A stretch of 53,527 bases of DNA from JACZST01 sp964195155. GTDB taxonomy: Bacteria; Actinomycetota; Acidimicrobiia; Spongiisociales; UBA5794. The notes under the pieces are model-generated. The model ran no database searches. It was given only the letters and a program-made list of their open reading frames with translations, and was not told the origin of the DNA. The stretch lies in contig CAXMOP010000033.1 of assembly GCA_964195155.1 (NCBI GenBank), positions 1-53,527 on the forward strand, in the 5' to 3' direction. Made by a program: the position numbers and the translations under genes. The first letter of the stretch is position 1. Each line of letters begins with the position of its first letter. This document shows positions 1 through 9,200 of this stretch, in pieces.

Positions 1-936
1 CTAGAAGTCCACCGCATCGGTGTTGGCACCACTCACCAGAACCCCCACGTGCTCTTCCGGTTCCGGGACGTACCCGCCGGAAAGCAGCGCCGCAGCAGCT
101 GCGGCACCGCCGGGCTCGGCGGCGATGCGTGCGACGCCCCACAGAGTGCGCTGGGCGGCGGCGATCTCCTCGTCCTCGACCAGAACCACCTCGGCGACAT
201 GTTCTTTGACGATGGGCAGCACGAGCTCGCCCACCCGCTTTGGCGCCAGTGAGTCCGCAGCAATGCCGTCGGTCGGGGCATCGACCGGAGACCCCGCCTC
301 GAGCGCAGCGGTGAGGGTCGGAGACAGCCTTGGCTCGACGCCGATCACCTTGACGCGGCCTCCAAACCAAGCAGAGATGCCGGCGATGAGCCCGCCGCCG
401 CCAACCGCCACCAGCAGCGTGTCCAGATCGGGCACCTGCGCGTCGAGCTCCAATCCCAGCGAGCCCTGCCCGAGAATCGTCTCGCGCTGATCGAACGCAT
501 GGATGTCCAACGCCCCCGATTCGCCGACGAACTCCATGCACGCCAGCAGTGAGTCGTGATAACGGTCGCCCACGATTGCCAGCTCCGCACCCTGAGAGCG
601 TATCCGATCGACCTTTGCTTGCGGCGACACCGTTGGGATGAAGATATGGGCCGATATTCCGAGCTGCTTTGCTGCATAAGCAACCGCCGCGCCATGGTTA
701 CCACCGGAGGCTGCGGCCACTCCCGCAGATCCCACGTCGCGGAGCACGAGATTGGCAAAGGCACCACGCGGCTTGAACGATCCCGTGTGCTGCAAGTGCT
801 CCAGCTTGAACGTGACTTGCCCGGCCTTGACGCCGAGGTCGCCGGGTTCGATCGTGATCGTCGGCGTGCGCCGAACGCGCCCTTGGATGACCCGATACGT
901 ATCCTCGATAGCGTCCGGCGTGACGGTCTGGCTCAC
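1..936 (-). CDS. Threonine/serine dehydratase-like PLP enzyme
   Basis: A 311-residue fold-type II PLP enzyme of the threonine dehydratase / serine racemase group, predicted to deaminate or racemise a hydroxy amino acid in the cytoplasm. The Schiff-base lysine lies in SFKPRGA (K55), the substrate loop in SGGNHG, and the phosphate-binding glycine run in VGGGGL. There is no C-terminal ACT domain, so it resembles the catabolic or racemase-like forms. It starts at GTG, which overlaps the TGA of an 18-codon mini-ORF created by a tandem duplication upstream. It is the last gene of a three-gene minus-strand run. Substrate specificity cannot be read from the sequence. Confidence 0.88.
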   Translation of the reverse strand: MSQTVTPDAIEDTYRVIQGRVRRTPTITIEPGDLGVKAGQVTFKLEHLQHTGSFKPRGAFANLVLRDVGSAGVAAASGGNHGAAVAYAAKQLGISAHIFIPTVSPQAKVDRIRSQGAELAIVGDRYHDSLLACMEFVGESGALDIHAFDQRETILGQGSLGLELDAQVPDLDTLLVAVGGGGLIAGISAWFGGRVKVIGVEPRLSPTLTAALEAGSPVDAPTDGIAADSLAPKRVGELVLPIVKEHVAEVVLVEDEEIAAAQRTLWGVARIAAEPGGAAAAAALLSGGYVPEPEEHVGVLVSGANTDAVDF

Positions 937-1022
937 GACTCGCGACTCGCGACTCGCGACTCATTCAGCGGGGTGACGGTCTGGCTCACGACTCGCGACT
1001 CGCTACTCGCGACTCATTCAGC
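921..1022. repeat. 53-bp tandem duplication with internal GACTCGC heptamers
   Basis: Two 49-bp copies (921-969 and 974-1022) differ at one base and are offset by 53 bp. Each contains several GACTCGC heptamers. The unit carries the end of the amidotransferase gene and the first codons of the dehydratase gene, so both the stop/start junction and the heptamers were duplicated. A shorter heptamer cluster occurs at about 28775-28800. Confidence 0.93.
933..989 (-). CDS. 18-codon mini-ORF made by the 53-bp duplication
   Basis: GTG at 989-987 opens a reading frame encoding MSQTVTPLNESRVASRES and ending at TGA 935-933. Its first bases overlap the amidotransferase stop (GTGA) and its stop overlaps the dehydratase GTG start (GTGA). 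It joins the first residues of the dehydratase to the last residues of the amidotransferase. I infer that its main effect is to preserve translational coupling; a function for the peptide is not supported. Confidence 0.4.
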   Translation of the reverse strand: MSQTVTPLNESRVASRES

Positions 1023-1699
1023 CAGGCAGCAAAGATCCGTGTGGCGGTCGCCTCACCCTCGCCGCGCCAGGCCTCGCCGATGGAGATCAGCTCATCGGGA
1101 TCGGTCCCGGCCTCCCGGACGAGGTTGCGGACCCCGGCGTGCGATAGCCAGCTCGACACGATCTCGGGCTCCGCCTCGGGGTGGGGCTGAATTCCGATGC
1201 CGCTACCGAGCCGGAACGCCTGTTCCACGCCGCCCGCTGTGGCGAGGGAGACGGCCCCGGGCGGCGGATCCCACGTGTCCTGGTGGAGACGCAGCACATG
1301 GCGATCGGCAAGGTGGGACAGCACCGGGTCCCCGCGGCCGGCCTCACCGAGCCGCACCGGCATATATGTCGCCTCGGGGCCGTCCGCCAGGTACGCCTTA
1401 CCTCCAAGGCCGTCGGCGAGCAACTGAGCCCCGAGGCAGATGCCGAGCACCGGCACCTCGGATTCGACGGCTGCGGCGAGAAACCGCTTCTCGTTTGCCA
1501 GGTACGGGTACTCCGCGACGTCGTAGGCGCCCATCAACCCCCCGAGCACGACGACGCCGGCCACACCCTCAGGCGCCGGCAGATCCTCGCCATCGTCGAG
1601 CGCAATCAGCTGCCACGCCACTCCCGCTCGATGCAACGACGCCGCCAAATAGCCCGGCGGCACTTCGGCGTCGTTGCGGAGGACCGCGACGGGCTTCAT
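986..1699 (-). CDS. Class I glutamine amidotransferase (GMP synthase-like)
   Basis: A 237-residue stand-alone class I glutamine amidotransferase. The nucleophile is in GICLGAQ (C88) and the catalytic His-Glu pair is in QPHPEAE (H173, E175). Such proteins hydrolyse glutamine to donate ammonia or act as peptidase-like hydrolases; the partner is not evident here. The ATG overlaps the stop of the upstream acyl-CoA synthetase by 4 bp (ATGA), so the two are probably translationally coupled. The C-terminal tail (NESRVASRES) is encoded by the GACTCGC heptamer repeat and looks like a recent, non-conserved extension. Confidence 0.85.
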   Translation of the reverse strand: MKPVAVLRNDAEVPPGYLAASLHRAGVAWQLIALDDGEDLPAPEGVAGVVVLGGLMGAYDVAEYPYLANEKRFLAAAVESEVPVLGICLGAQLLADGLGGKAYLADGPEATYMPVRLGEAGRGDPVLSHLADRHVLRLHQDTWDPPPGAVSLATAGGVEQAFRLGSGIGIQPHPEAEPEIVSSWLSHAGVRNLVREAGTDPDELISIGEAWRGEGEATATRIFAAWLNESRVASRES

Positions 1700-3501
1700 T
1701 CGTATTCCGCCCGCAGGCTCCGCCGCATCACCTTGGCCGACGCGGTCCTGGGCAGCTCATCGATGAGCACCACGTCATGAACCTTGAACAGCGGGTTGAG
1801 CCGCGACCGGATCGCTTGCTGCATCTCTTCCTTCCATCGGTCGACGTCGGCCTCGGCGGGATCATCGGCGACCGCATACACGACCAGCCGACTCGGGCCG
1901 CCCTCGGGTGGTAGCACTGCGACCGCTGCGGATTCGGCCACGCCATCGATCGCCGCGATGGCGCGCTCGATCTCCGCAGATGACACCTTGATTCCACTGA
2001 GATTCATGGTGTCATCCACCCGTCCCAGCGCCCGGTAATAGCCGTTGGGAAGCTGCTCCATCTGGTCGCCGTGGCGGCGAAGCGGCACATCGATGTTGGG
2101 CAGGTCCCCGTAGTACACCTGGTGGTGATCCTGGTGCAGCAGCGACTGCGACATGCCGATCGAGGGCGGGACCAGAAAGAGCTCGCCGTTGTCGCTCGGA
2201 TCACCCTCGTCGTCGAGGATGCGCACGTCGATCCCGAGGGTCGGTGTGGTGAAGGTGGCAGGTATCGCGGCCTGGAGTACGGTGCCGGTGACATACCCGC
2301 CGCCGATCTCGGTTCCGCCGCAGTACTCGATCACCGGGACTCCTCCCGCATGGGCCATGAGCCACGCGCAGTCGGCGGGCACCGATGCCTCGCCGGTTGA
2401 AGAGATCACCCGCACCCGCGACCACGGCGAGTCGTCCAGTACGCCCGCGGTTCGCCAGGCGGCAACGATCGAGGGGACCACTCCGAGCACGGTCACCCCG
2501 GTGTCGGCGACGAAGTCGACGAACTCGCGGCCGGTGGGCACGTCGTCGTAGAGCGCAAGCGCGGCATCGTTGATCAGCGCGGCGTAGATCAGCCAGGGCC
2601 CCATCATCCATCCCAGGTTGGTTGGCCAGCCGATGAGATCGTCGGGGTGGATGTCCTGGTGATAGCGGCCATCCATTGCCGCCTTGATCGGGGTGAGATG
2701 CGTCCATGGGATCGCCTTCGGCTCGCCGGTGGTGCCCGACGAGAAAAGGATGTTGGTGTGGTCGGTCGGGTCCCCCGGGACCGCTTCGAAGCTGGACTCG
2801 TCGCTGAGAAAAGATGCGTATGCCATATCGGTGTCACGGATCGCAATCCGGGCCCCGGTTTCGACTACGACGCACGCGTCAGCGCCCGCATCGACCACCT
2901 TGGCATACATCGGAAGCTGCCTGCCGGAACGCGCCATCTGGTCCTGGGTGACCGTGAGCACCGGATCGGTCATCCGGAGACGGGTGCCGATCTCCTCGGG
3001 GACGAAAGAGTCGGCGATCGACACCACAACCCCACCCGCAGCAACCGTTCCCAAATAGGCCACGACCGACTCGATCGTCATCGGCATCGCGATCGCCACC
3101 CGGTCCCCGGCCCGGAGCCCCCACTCGACCAGACCGTTGGCGAAACGAGCTACCTGCACCCGCAGCTCGTGGTAGCTCATCTGATGGTCGGTGCCGTCGC
3201 GCCGGAACATGACTGCCGTCTGATCGCCCGGGGCGGTGAAGCACGACTCGATGATGTTCAACTTGGCACCCCGCAACCAGTTTGGATCCTCGGTAGGGCC
3301 TTCGACGATCGCATCCGGATCCCGGCCGAAGACGATTCCGAGACGATCGATGACCTCACCCCAGAAGCCGGTCGGATCAAGCACCGTCCAACGATGCAAG
3401 TCCTCGTAGCGCGCAAACCCGCCGGCGAACATCAGCTGGGTCAAGTTGGCGTTGGCGATCATTTCATCGGTGGGCCGCCATGCTGGGGAGAGCTCGTTCA
3501 T
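1696..3501 (-). CDS. AMP-forming acyl-CoA synthetase (AAE17/acetoacetyl-CoA synthetase-like)
   Basis: A 601-residue adenylate-forming enzyme expected to activate a carboxylic acid to its CoA thioester through an acyl-AMP. The phosphate-binding loop is SSGTTGEPKAIPWTH; GRVDDTMNLSGIKVS is the hinge region and LPRTASAKVMRR carries the C-terminal catalytic lysine. The motifs and length fit the acetoacetyl-CoA synthetase / plant AAE17-18 branch better than short fatty-acid ligases. The frame stays open 72 codons upstream, but I chose the ATG at 3501 (MNELSPAW), where family similarity begins; the longer start would run into the promoter and start of the divergent gene. It is the first gene of the run. 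Substrate unknown. Confidence 0.88.
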   Translation of the reverse strand: MNELSPAWRPTDEMIANANLTQLMFAGGFARYEDLHRWTVLDPTGFWGEVIDRLGIVFGRDPDAIVEGPTEDPNWLRGAKLNIIESCFTAPGDQTAVMFRRDGTDHQMSYHELRVQVARFANGLVEWGLRAGDRVAIAMPMTIESVVAYLGTVAAGGVVVSIADSFVPEEIGTRLRMTDPVLTVTQDQMARSGRQLPMYAKVVDAGADACVVVETGARIAIRDTDMAYASFLSDESSFEAVPGDPTDHTNILFSSGTTGEPKAIPWTHLTPIKAAMDGRYHQDIHPDDLIGWPTNLGWMMGPWLIYAALINDAALALYDDVPTGREFVDFVADTGVTVLGVVPSIVAAWRTAGVLDDSPWSRVRVISSTGEASVPADCAWLMAHAGGVPVIEYCGGTEIGGGYVTGTVLQAAIPATFTTPTLGIDVRILDDEGDPSDNGELFLVPPSIGMSQSLLHQDHHQVYYGDLPNIDVPLRRHGDQMEQLPNGYYRALGRVDDTMNLSGIKVSSAEIERAIAAIDGVAESAAVAVLPPEGGPSRLVVYAVADDPAEADVDRWKEEMQQAIRSRLNPLFKVHDVVLIDELPRTASAKVMRRSLRAEYE

Positions 3502-3574
3502 CTGAACCGCTGAGAATACCGGCGGGCGTGGCAAGGAGGCCGTACAATCCGATCGACCAAGGGAGGGATCGGCC

Positions 3575-4132
3575 ATGCACCATCGAGTCCGCAGCGTCTT
3601 GCTCTTAGCCACGCTCACCGTGGCTTTTGTCGGCCTATTCGCCGTCCCCGCGGGGGCGGAGATCACGAAGGGGAGCTGTGGTGGATCGGCGACTTTCCCC
3701 GATAAGGCGACGGACAAGGTCCTCGATGCGGCCCGTCCGAGGAGTCTGGTCTTCGAGGCACCGCTCAGCGCAACGGTCGGCTACGCCGGCACTCTCGGCG
3801 CGGGTGCCGCGGAAAGTGACGAACCGGTGCCGTTCGAGGGTGGCGTCACCCTGCGGATTCCCCGGATGTCCATCCCGGTGGCCGGCTGGAGCGGAGAAAC
3901 CGTGGAAGTCAGCGATGCCGGCTCGTACACCTACGACCTGCCCGACTTCGTGCCACAAGGCACCGGTGGTCTGGAGGTCACTGCCTGGCACAACCACGCC
4001 GGGCACGGCGATTGTGAAGCCGTCGTGACGGTGATCATCTCGGGAAGTCCCGGTATCGCGGCCGTCGCCGCGGCAAGCCTCACCCTGCTCGCCGGCGCCG
4101 GTACCCTCGCAGCAGGAAGGAAGAAGCCATGA
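3575..4132 (+). CDS. Secreted protein with C-terminal membrane anchor
   Basis: A 185-residue protein of unknown function. Residues 1-28 form a signal peptide (basic start, hydrophobic core, cleavage after PAGA). The mature part is beta-rich, has one Cys near each end that could form a disulfide, and is followed by a hydrophobic segment (about 158-178) and a short basic tail (GRKKP). This is the layout of a cell-wall or membrane-anchored surface protein, without an LPXTG motif. A strong ribosome site (GGGAGGG) precedes the ATG, with a TACAAT -10-like hexamer about 30 bp upstream. The stop overlaps the next gene by 4 bp. Confidence 0.72.
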   Translation: MHHRVRSVLLLATLTVAFVGLFAVPAGAEITKGSCGGSATFPDKATDKVLDAARPRSLVFEAPLSATVGYAGTLGAGAAESDEPVPFEGGVTLRIPRMSIPVAGWSGETVEVSDAGSYTYDLPDFVPQGTGGLEVTAWHNHAGHGDCEAVVTVIISGSPGIAAVAAASLTLLAGAGTLAAGRKKP

Positions 4133-4401
4133 AGGGCAGACCCATTCTCGGTGCGATTTCTGGATTCTTCTTCGGTCTGCTGTTCGGCATCTCGCTGTGG
4201 CTGTGGGGCGTGGTCCCACTACATTCCGATCTGCTCTTGATCCTTCCGATCTTGGGCACCTTGCTCGGCCTGGTCTTGGCCTGGTGGGCGCCGTTCGACG
4301 GGTCGAAGGACGAAACGCCGGCGGAGACCGCGGCGCCCGGCGATGCGAGCGAGCCGGAGTACGTCGACCCGGGGACCGCAGACCGCGAGCCAACAGACTG
4401 A
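4129..4401 (+). CDS. Small two-helix membrane protein
   Basis: A 90-residue protein with two predicted membrane helices (about 6-28 and 34-54) followed by an acidic, Pro/Glu-rich tail of about 35 residues. Its ATG overlaps the stop of the secreted-protein gene (ATGA), so the pair is probably translated together and may function together at the membrane. No family recognised. Confidence 0.7.
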   Translation: MKGRPILGAISGFFFGLLFGISLWLWGVVPLHSDLLLILPILGTLLGLVLAWWAPFDGSKDETPAETAAPGDASEPEYVDPGTADREPTD

Positions 4402-4426
4402 CCACCGCCACACGTCGTCGACGGCG

Positions 4427-5851
4427 ATGACGCTACGACGGCCCTCGTGGTGGGGAAGCCCCGTCCACGTCACCTATACCGTCGTTGTGTTCATCGTTCT
4501 GGCCTCGTTGGACAATGCCGCGCTGGTGATGCTTCCTTCGATGGTCCTGCCCCTGCGCGACGGCCTCAGCACATCCGGGGCGGCAATTGGTGTCCTGGCG
4601 GGCGTCACCATCCTCGTCGTCGCGATCACGGCGGTGTTCTGGGGCTACGTGGGAGACTCGCGGGACCGCAAGCCATTGTTGTTCTGGGGCACGATCATCT
4701 GGTCGACCGGTTCACTGCTGTCCGCGACCGCACAAACGTTCTGGCAACTGGCGCTCTGGCAGCTCGTGCTTGCGATCGGTCTTGGTTCCATCGCCTCGAT
4801 CGGGTTCTCGGTGATCTCCGACTTCATCGGGCCGGCCCGTCGCGGCCTGGCAATGAGCTTTTGGGGGATCTCCCAGGGTCTCGGTGTCGTATTCGGTGCG
4901 CTGTTGGCATCCCAGCTCGGTGCGGAAAACTTCCGGGTTCCGCTCGTGGTCATCGCCATTGCGGGGTTCGTGTTCGCTGTGTTGTACATCCCGACCTACG
5001 AGGCACCTCGCGGCTACAAGGAGCCGGCGCTCGCTGATCTCTATGAGGCCGGCGGCGACTACGAATACCGCATCGATCGCTCGCAGCTTCCGTCGCTGCT
5101 CCGTCGGAGAACCAATGTCTGGCTCATCCTGCAGGGTCTCACCGCGCAGATCGCCTACGGATCGCTGATCTGGGTCCCCCTGCTCTACCAGGAGAAGGTC
5201 ATCGCCGAGGGATACGACCCGGTCACCGGCACCAAGGTCGGAGGGTTGTTCGCAACCATCTTCACGGTCGGGGCGTTGTTCTCGATCCTGTTCGGGCACG
5301 TCGGGGACCGCCTCCAGCGCAGAACGCCGCGGGGACGAGCATTGCTGTCAATGGTCGGGATCCTTGCGGCGATCCCCTTCTTCCTGATTTTCTTCTGGGT
5401 GCCGCTGCGCGGGCTCGAGGTGACCGAGGGGGCCGATACGATCACGCTGATCGGCGAGGTGCTGGCAAGCGTGGTGACCAATCCATGGATTGCGGCAGCC
5501 TTCCTCTCCGCCCTCATCGCGCTTGCCTTGACCTCGGCCGACTCGCCGAATTGGTTTGCGTTGATCACCGACGTCAACCTGCCGGAGCATCGGGGAACGG
5601 TGTACGGAATGGGCAATCTCGTCAATGGCGTCGGTCGGTCGGTCGGGGCCGTCCTCACTGCAGGCGTCGCATCCGCCATCGAGCGTGCAGTGCCGCCACC
5701 GTTCAATTGGGCGCTCGGCCTGTCGTTCTTCCAGTTCTTCTTCCTTCCCACCGGCTACAGCTATTGGAAGGCCAGCGAGACTTGCCCTGCAGATATCGAC
5801 GAGGTCAGCACGCTCCTGGAAGAGCGCGCCACCGCCGTCTCTCCCACCTAA
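4427..5851 (+). CDS. MFS transporter
   Basis: A 474-residue major facilitator superfamily protein with about 12 hydrophobic segments. The signature loop after helix 2 is GYVGDSRDRKPLLFWG (motif A), and a second GHVGDRLQRR loop lies in the C-terminal half. The PLRDGLSTSGAAIGVLAG start of the core resembles spinster-like and sugar-phosphate-type MFS proteins. Substrate unknown. The frame is open upstream to 4343, inside the preceding gene; the ATG at 4427 leaves about 20 residues before the first helix and is preferred, although its ribosome site is weak. Confidence 0.85.
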   Translation: MTLRRPSWWGSPVHVTYTVVVFIVLASLDNAALVMLPSMVLPLRDGLSTSGAAIGVLAGVTILVVAITAVFWGYVGDSRDRKPLLFWGTIIWSTGSLLSATAQTFWQLALWQLVLAIGLGSIASIGFSVISDFIGPARRGLAMSFWGISQGLGVVFGALLASQLGAENFRVPLVVIAIAGFVFAVLYIPTYEAPRGYKEPALADLYEAGGDYEYRIDRSQLPSLLRRRTNVWLILQGLTAQIAYGSLIWVPLLYQEKVIAEGYDPVTGTKVGGLFATIFTVGALFSILFGHVGDRLQRRTPRGRALLSMVGILAAIPFFLIFFWVPLRGLEVTEGADTITLIGEVLASVVTNPWIAAAFLSALIALALTSADSPNWFALITDVNLPEHRGTVYGMGNLVNGVGRSVGAVLTAGVASAIERAVPPPFNWALGLSFFQFFFLPTGYSYWKASETCPADIDEVSTLLEERATAVSPT

Positions 5852-5855
5852 CTTC

Positions 5856-5908
5856 CGTCGCGTGCGTCTGCTACCTCGCATATAGAGGGGTCCCAGGCGC
5901 ACGCGACG
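5856..5908. terminator. Long stem-loop after the MFS gene
   Basis: Perfect 11-bp arms CGTCGCGTGCG (5856-5866) and CGCACGCGACG (5898-5908), with an inner CCTC/GAGG stem whose loop contains GCATATA. It follows the MFS stop by 4 bp and is followed by GAAAAC. The layout resembles the palindromes at 19832 and 50890. Probably an RNA hairpin ending MFS transcription. Confidence 0.6.
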
Positions 5909-6005
5909 AAAACTGCATATCGCGAAAACGATTCAATCATCGCGAAAAACACAGAGCGCATCTAGTTGCCCACTGCTAGTGCATGGTCTAGAAAGTCATC
6001 AACTT

Positions 6006-6034
6006 CCCCGACCGGCGGATTCCACCGGCCGGGG
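6006..6034. other. G/C-rich hairpin in the nrdJ upstream region
   Basis: CCCCGACCGG (6006-6015) pairs with CCGGCCGGGG (6025-6034) apart from one A/C mismatch, around a 9-nt loop. There is no T-run after it. It lies about 40 bp before the nrdJ -35 element. Two ATCGCGAAAA direct repeats lie a little upstream, at about 5918-5948. Otherwise I see no gene in 5852-6239. Confidence 0.5.
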
Positions 6035-6074
6035 TGGTCGCGTCTGGGAGATGTTCGACGAAGTTGCTAAAGAG

Positions 6075-6103
6075 TTGACGGACTACGCCGATGTAATTAC
6101 ACT
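6075..6103 (+). promoter_or_regulatory. nrdJ promoter
   Basis: TTGACG (6075-6080), a 17-bp spacer and TACACT (6098-6103) match a housekeeping sigma promoter. Transcription would begin near 6110, just before the two NrdR boxes, leaving a leader of about 130 nt. Confidence 0.65.
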
Positions 6104-6111
6104 CGTGTAGC

Positions 6112-6127
6112 ACGCTAGATCTAGGGG
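6112..6127. promoter_or_regulatory. NrdR box 1
   Basis: The 16-mer ACGCTAGATCTAGGGG matches the NrdR consensus acaCwAtATaTwGtGt at 11 of 16 positions, including the conserved C, A, AT, T and G core. It begins exactly 32 bp before a second, better box, the spacing usual for paired NrdR sites. It sits at the predicted transcription start, so binding should repress. Confidence 0.7.
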
Positions 6128-6143
6128 TTCTGACACTTCCCTA

Positions 6144-6159
6144 CCCCAACATCTAGTGG
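6144..6159. promoter_or_regulatory. NrdR box 2
   Basis: The core CAACATCTAGTG (6147-6158) matches 10 of 12 core positions of the NrdR consensus and resembles the CATCTAGTG type of actinobacterial boxes. Paired with box 1 at a 32-bp offset, it indicates NrdR repression of the downstream reductase gene. Confidence 0.75.
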
Positions 6160-6172
6160 TGGTAGGCAGAAC

Positions 6173-6181
6173 TGTGGATAA
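6173..6181 (-). promoter_or_regulatory. DnaA box in the nrdJ leader
   Basis: TGTGGATAA is the exact complement of the DnaA box TTATCCACA. It lies between NrdR box 2 and the start codon. DnaA is known to regulate ribonucleotide reductase genes in Escherichia coli. A single 9-mer can occur by chance, so regulation here is an inference. Confidence 0.5.
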
Positions 6182-6239
6182 GTACCAACAGCACGCAGAC
6201 GACAAGGACGGGGACACGGGCCCGGCCGAGGGAGGACCG

Positions 6240-9200
6240 ATGACGACGGTGGCAAACAACGGGGATGGCGGCACAGCCGACACCCAGTCCAACCCGGGCC
6301 TGACCAACACTGGCCCGACCAACACGGGCCCGAACAACACTGGCCTGACGATCGAGCGCCGATTCACGACGGCCGAAGAAGACCCCTTCGACACCGTCGA
6401 ATGGGTGCGCAGGGACTCCCGCATCACGAACCCCGACGGTTCTGTGGTGTTCGAGATGGAGAATGCCGAGGTCCCGGCCTCCTGGTCGCAGGTGGCCGGA
6501 GACATCATGGTCTCCAAGTACTTCCGCAAGGCGGGTGTTCCCATACGCGATGAAGAGGGCCACTCGGTGCTCGACGATGCGGGCGAACCAGTGCTTGGCA
6601 CCGAGACCTCGACCCGTCAGGTGATTAATCGGCTGGCGACCACGTGGCGCTGGTGGGGCCAGAAACACGGCTACTTCGCGACGGAAGAGGACGCGGATGC
6701 CTTCCAAGACGAGCTCGCCTACATGCTCCTGCACCAAATGGGTGCACCGAACTCACCGCAATGGTTCAACACCGGGCTGAACCACCAGTACGGCATCGAA
6801 GGGCCCGCCCAGGGTTTTTGGTATATCGATCCCGATACCGGCGAGGCCGTAGAGTCTCCAGACTCCTACAGCCGTCCCGCTCCCCACGCATGTTTCATCA
6901 TGTCGGTCGATGACGACCTGGTGAACCCGGGCGGCATCATGGACCTGTGGGTCCGCGAGGCGCGACTGTTCAAGATGGGTGCAGGCGCCGGAGCCAACTT
7001 CTCAGGCATCCGCGCTGAGGGCGAGCCGCTCTCCGGCGGGGGCAAGTCATCGGGGTTGATGAGCTTTCTCAAGGTCGGCGACCGTGCTGCCGGCGCCATC
7101 AAGTCGGGTGGCACCACCAGACGCGCAGCCAAAATGGTCATCGTCGACATCGACCATCCCGACGTCGAAGCCTTCATCGCCTGGAAGGCCAAGGAAGAGG
7201 ACAAGGTACGCGCTCTGGTAGCCGCCGGCTATTCGTCGGACTTCAACGGTGAGGCCTACGCAACGGTCGCCGGGCAGAACTCGAATAATTCGGTTCGGGT
7301 GAGCAACGAGTTCGTGCAAGCCGTGATGGACGACGAGGACTGGGATCTCACAGCCAGAACCGGCGGCACGGTCAAGACGGTCCGGGCCCGCGACCTGTGG
7401 CATCAGATTGCAGAAGCGGCCTGGGCAAGTGCCGATCCCGGCGTGCAGTTCCACGGCACCGTCAACGAGTGGCATACCTCGCCGGCGGGCGGTGAGATCC
7501 GGGCGTCGAATCCGTGCAGCGAATACATGTTCATCGACAACACGGCATGCAACTTGGCGTCGCTGAATCTCGGCCAATTCTACGACGACCCGTCCGGAGT
7601 GTTCGACCTCGACGGCTACCGCCACGCCATCCGGCTGTGGACGATCGTCCTCGAGATCTCGGTGACGATGGCGCAGTTCCCGTCGAAAGAGATCGCCCAG
7701 GGCTCCTATGACTACCGCACGCTCGGCCTGGGCTACGCCAACCTCGGGTCGCTGCTGATGCGCATCGGCATTGCCTACGACTCGGAGAAGGGTCGGGCGA
7801 TCGCCGGAGCATTGACCGCCATCCTCACCGGTGACGCCTATGCGACGTCCGCCGAGCTGGCCGGGGTGCTTGGCCCGTTTGCGAAGTTCGAGGAAAACCG
7901 TGACTCGATGATGCGGGTGTTGCGCAACCATCGCCGGGCCGCATACGACGCCGATCAGGATGAATACAACGAGATCTCGCACCATGTGTCCGGCATCAAT
8001 GCCGCCGAGGCGCCACAAGACCTCGTCGCCAGCGCCCGCGACTCATGGGATCGGGCGGTGCAACTCGGCGAAGAGCATGGGTACCGCAACGCACAGGCAA
8101 CGGTGCTCGCCCCGACCGGGACCATCGGCCTGCTCATGGACTGCGATACCACCGGGGTGGAACCGGACTTCGCCCTGGTGAAGTTCAAGAAGCTCGCCGG
8201 CGGCGGGTATTTCAAGATCGCCAATCGCTCGATCGCCCCGGCCCTGCAGCGCCTCGGTTACAACCCGGACCAAATCGTCGAGATCCTCGAGTACGTGGTT
8301 GGAACCGGTGACCTCCAGCGATCACCACACGTCAACGCGGCAACGTTGATGGCCAAAGGGTTCACCGCAGAGGACATCGGCAAGATCGAGGAGACGCTTG
8401 GCTCGGTCTTCGAACTCGGCTTTGCCTTCAACCAATGGACCCTCGGCGAGGAGACCATGCAGCGGCTGGGGTTCACGCCCGAGCAATACAACGGTCTCGG
8501 CTTTGCCATGCTCCACGAGTTGGGGTTCAGCGCCGAGGACATCGGCGAGGCAAACGACGTGGTGTGCGGCCGCCAGACCATCGAAGGGGCACCCGGTCTC
8601 AAGGAGGATCATCTCTCGGTGTTCGACACGGCCAACCGCAACGGCCGGTATGGAAAGCGGTTCATCCACCATCACGGCCACATCAACATGATGGCCGCGG
8701 CCCAGCCGTTCATCTCTGGAGCTATCTCGAAGACCATCAACATGCCCAATGAGGCGACAGTCGACGAGATCGAAGAGTCGTACCGGATGTCGTGGGAGCT
8801 CGGACTGAAGTCGATGGCCCTGTACCGCGACGGGTCCAAGGCCTCTCAGCCGCTGTCGTCGACCACCGACGACGCGGCGATTGGCGAGATGGATGATGAG
8901 CTCGCAGATGCGGTCGAACTGGAAGCGCGAATCCACGCCGGGATGTTCACCGCAGGAATGTCCCCGACCCAGGCATATCACGACCTGCCGCGGCCGCGAT
9001 TCCTGCTGGCTGCCCGTCGGAAGGGCTATACCCAAGAGGCGCGGGTCGGCGGCCACAAGGTGTTCCTCCGAACCGGGGAGTACGAGGACGGGACCCTCGG
9101 CGAGGTGTTCATCGACCTGGCCAAGGAAGGGGCAACACTGCGCGGCATCCTGTCGTGTTTTGCGATTGCCGTCTCCAAGGGCCTGCAATACGGCGTGCCA

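Noticed and set aside
5852..6239. Cobalamin riboswitch before the B12-dependent reductase
   Set aside because: No B12-box or the multi-stem architecture could be found; NrdR boxes and a DnaA box explain the region better.
6156..6239. Upstream GTG start for nrdJ
   Set aside because: It would put the start codon within NrdR box 2 and lacks a ribosome site; ATG 6240 follows GGGAGGA.
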